Assembly: GCA_016928125.1 (NCBI GenBank)
Contig: JAFGLK010000273.1
Coordinates: 1 to 15,722, forward strand
Direction: 5' to 3'
From: Anaerolineae bacterium
GTDB taxonomy: Bacteria; Chloroflexota; Anaerolineae; UBA1429
Length of the DNA: 15,722 bases
Shown here: piece after piece, positions 14,142-15,722 of the stretch
Layout: each line of letters starts with the position of its first letter
Numbering within the stretch: position 1 is the first letter of the stretch
Translations under genes and position numbers: made by a program
The notes under the pieces: generated by a model
What the model saw: only the letters and a program-made list of their open reading frames with translations
The model's database searches: none
What the model was told of the DNA's origin: nothing

Positions 14142-14791
14142 GGTGCCATATCCTTTGACAACGCAGCCCAGCGGGTGTCGGAGCAGACGGGCGTCACGCC
14201 CGGGATGGCGTTCCAGCCTCGCACAACTTGGAGCCAGGTCTCGCGCAGAGAGCCCGCGTTATCGATGATCCGATCGGCATACGGAAGCTTGGCCTCCGCC
14301 GGTGGCTGAGCCTCGATACGCTGCTCGGCCTGTGACCGCGTCAGACCTCGCGTCTCCATCAGGCGCGCAGTCTGTTGCGCGCGCTGGCAAGTGACCACCC
14401 AAACCTCATCACAATCGGCCTGCAGGTTGGCTTCGAGCAGCTTGATCGCCTCGATCACGCACACCGCAGCCTCGGAGGCATCGAGAAGCTGGTGCGTGAT
14501 CTCAACCACGGCTGGATGGACGATCTGCTCCAGATGGCGCAGTGCCGCAGGATCCGCAAAGACGATCGTCCCTAGCTTGGCCCGGTCGATTTCGCCGTGG
14601 GCTCCTACCACGTCAAGGCCAAAGCGCGCAACGATGCGCCGAAAGACTGCGGTTCCACGGCGCATCGCGTCGTGGGCCAGGCTATCGGCGTCGAAGACAT
14701 CCGCGCCCAGGCTGGCCAGCATGGCTGCCACCGTGCTCTTGCCCGTGGCGATGTTCCCCGTGAGTCCAATGACATAGCATTCAGTCTGCAT
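14138..14791 (-). CDS. coaE: Dephospho-CoA kinase
   Basis: 217 residues from ATG 14791, with GGAAGAG just upstream inside the preceding gene. The open frame extends to 14860, but the extra 23 residues have no family similarity and precede the P-loop start. It phosphorylates the 3'-hydroxyl of dephospho-CoA with ATP, the last step of CoA synthesis. Seen: MQTECYVIGLTGNIATGKS with the Walker A loop at 9-19 (a variant of the common GLTGGIGSGKS), DADSLAHDAM, the RRIVARFG and LGTIVFADPAALRHLEQIVHP segments, CVIEAIKLLEA in the place of the usual DVPLLFE, a lid with TRSQAEQRIEAQ, and the C-terminal ADRIIDNAGS. Length is normal. The start overlaps the ABC-F stop by 11 bases and its stop overlaps the next start, so it is co-translated. 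Confidence 0.93.
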   Translation of the reverse strand: MQTECYVIGLTGNIATGKSTVAAMLASLGADVFDADSLAHDAMRRGTAVFRRIVARFGLDVVGAHGEIDRAKLGTIVFADPAALRHLEQIVHPAVVEITHQLLDASEAAVCVIEAIKLLEANLQADCDEVWVVTCQRAQQTARLMETRGLTRSQAEQRIEAQPPAEAKLPYADRIIDNAGSLRETWLQVVRGWNAIPGVTPVCSDTRWAALSKDMAP

Positions 14792-15722
14792 TCTCTTCCA
14801 CGCTGGCCAGGCGCTCCCACTCGCGCAGGTGTTGGGCAAGCAGAGACTCGAGTTCGCCATACTTGACGCCGAGCGTATGCAGACGCGCCATATCCTGGGC
14901 AGAGCTGGCCCGCTCGATCATGTCTGAGGTGACGGTGAGCTCTCGCTCAACACGCTCGATCTCCTCTTCCAGGCTCTCCATCTGTTCAACACGGCGCCTT
15001 ACCGCGAGTTGCTCCCGACGCTGGCGGCGCCTGCGCTCTTCATCATCGGCTATGTTGGAGATCTCTTCACGCTGAGAGAGGTTTCGCTCGCGCTGATGCG
15101 CGACATAGTCTGAGTAGCCGCCCTCCAGAGTAAACAGACGACCTTCCTCGATCCAAAACACATGCGTGGCCAATGCGTCGATCAGGTAGCGGTCGTGGGA
15201 GACAAAGAGAATTGTGCCCCGAAAGCTCATCAGCACATCCTGCAGAATCTCCTGTGAGGCGATGTCCAGATGAGTCGTCGGCTCATCAAGGATCAGAACG
15301 TTGGGCTGCTCAATGGACAGCACAGCCAGAGCCACCCGGGCCAACTCGCCGCCGGACAGAGCCGAGGTGACCTTGAACACATCATCGCCGGAGAAGAGAA
15401 ACTGTCCCAGCAGGTCCCGGGCTTCCTGCAGCGTATAATCGCTTGCATCCAGAATCTGATCGAGTACCCTTTTTTTCGGATCGAGCCAATCCTGCTTCTG
15501 CGGAAGGTAACCGATGCGCACGCTGGCCCCAATGCGCACCCGCCCAGCCAGCGGCTCAATCTGGCCCAGCAGCGTGCGTAGAAAGGTCGTTTTGCCCGAC
15601 CCGTTGGCGCCCAGGAGAGCCACGCGATCGCCGCGCTGGATGAGGAACTGGCCCGTGTCAAACAGAGGGAAGGTTTCATCAGATGATCGGCCCCCTTCGA
15701 TTGCAGCGGGAGGGGTGCGGTA
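14781..15722 (-). CDS. ABC-F family ATPase, C-terminal half (5' end outside window)
   Basis: The frame is open to the last base, giving 313 residues plus the stop. ABC-F proteins are soluble twin-ATPase translation factors that bind the ribosomal E site (EttA, Uup, and drug-resistance types). Visible: the end of the inter-domain linker, then the second ATPase domain with Walker A (LLGANGSGKTTF), Q-loop (YLPQKQ), signature LSGGELARVALA, Walker B with family mark LILDEPTTHLDI, and H-loop SHDR. A charged coiled coil follows (ERNLSQREEI to about EELTVTS-type helices) with Arg/Glu-rich repeats, as in the C-terminal domain of Uup-like members. All catalytic motifs of this half are intact. Which subfamily it belongs to needs the missing linker. 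It is the first visible gene of the right-hand operon. Confidence 0.93.
   Translation of the reverse strand, partial: YRTPPAAIEGGRSSDETFPLFDTGQFLIQRGDRVALLGANGSGKTTFLRTLLGQIEPLAGRVRIGASVRIGYLPQKQDWLDPKKRVLDQILDASDYTLQEARDLLGQFLFSGDDVFKVTSALSGGELARVALAVLSIEQPNVLILDEPTTHLDIASQEILQDVLMSFRGTILFVSHDRYLIDALATHVFWIEEGRLFTLEGGYSDYVAHQRERNLSQREEISNIADDEERRRRQRREQLAVRRRVEQMESLEEEIERVERELTVTSDMIERASSAQDMARLHTLGVKYGELESLLAQHLREWERLASVEENAD

Noticed and set aside
14792..14860. N-terminal extension of CoaE
   Set aside because: Its 23 residues have no similarity to the family; the family start lies directly before the P-loop at 14791.

Overview
The window looks like chromosomal DNA from a moderately GC-rich bacterium, most likely a member of the Chloroflexota. 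The hints are lipoprotein-type leaders followed by long Thr/Pro/Ser-rich linkers, an 800-residue membrane protein of the spermidine-synthase-like type, a DnaQ-DinG helicase fusion with its Fe-S cysteines, and an FmdB-type zinc ribbon gene. This placement is inference. I see no rRNA, tRNA, CRISPR array or insertion sequence.

Layout. The first 183 bases are the C-terminal end of a capsular/exopolysaccharide BY-type tyrosine kinase (+). Bases 184-639 hold no gene but carry what looks like a replication origin: three strong DnaA boxes in one orientation, three TATCCA half-boxes, two weaker boxes next to a short GC cluster, an in-phase CTA (3'-GAT-5') DnaA-trio array and then an AT-rich stretch. 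Two + strand genes follow: a PhnD-type solute-binding lipoprotein (640-1704) and an isoaspartyl methyltransferase with an export or anchor leader (1848-2639). Its end overlaps convergently with an 804-residue polytopic membrane protein on the minus strand (2623-5037). Next on the minus strand are a minimal polyprenyl-phosphate sugar-1-phosphate transferase with its own terminator (5260-5997) and a 944-residue DnaQ-DinG exonuclease/helicase (6215-9049).

A largely empty stretch of about 0.7 kb follows. After it come fmdB (+, 9908-10192) with a bidirectional terminator, a 99-residue alpha/beta-barrel-like protein (-, 10297-10596) and dtd (+, 10733-11203). The right end is a tightly packed minus-strand operon read from 15722 down to 11245: ABC-F ATPase (5' end outside the window), coaE, a two-TM small protein, a GT5 glycogen-synthase-like enzyme and an exported cell-wall amidase.

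How the genes relate. The BY-kinase tail and the sugar transferase point to exopolysaccharide synthesis. DTD, ABC-F and PCMT are translation or protein quality-control functions, and DnaQ-DinG is DNA repair. The right-hand operon joins translation, CoA, polysaccharide and envelope functions and looks like a housekeeping group rather than one pathway. The item most worth attention is the origin-like region, which sits between a kinase gene and a transporter lipoprotein gene rather than next to dnaA.
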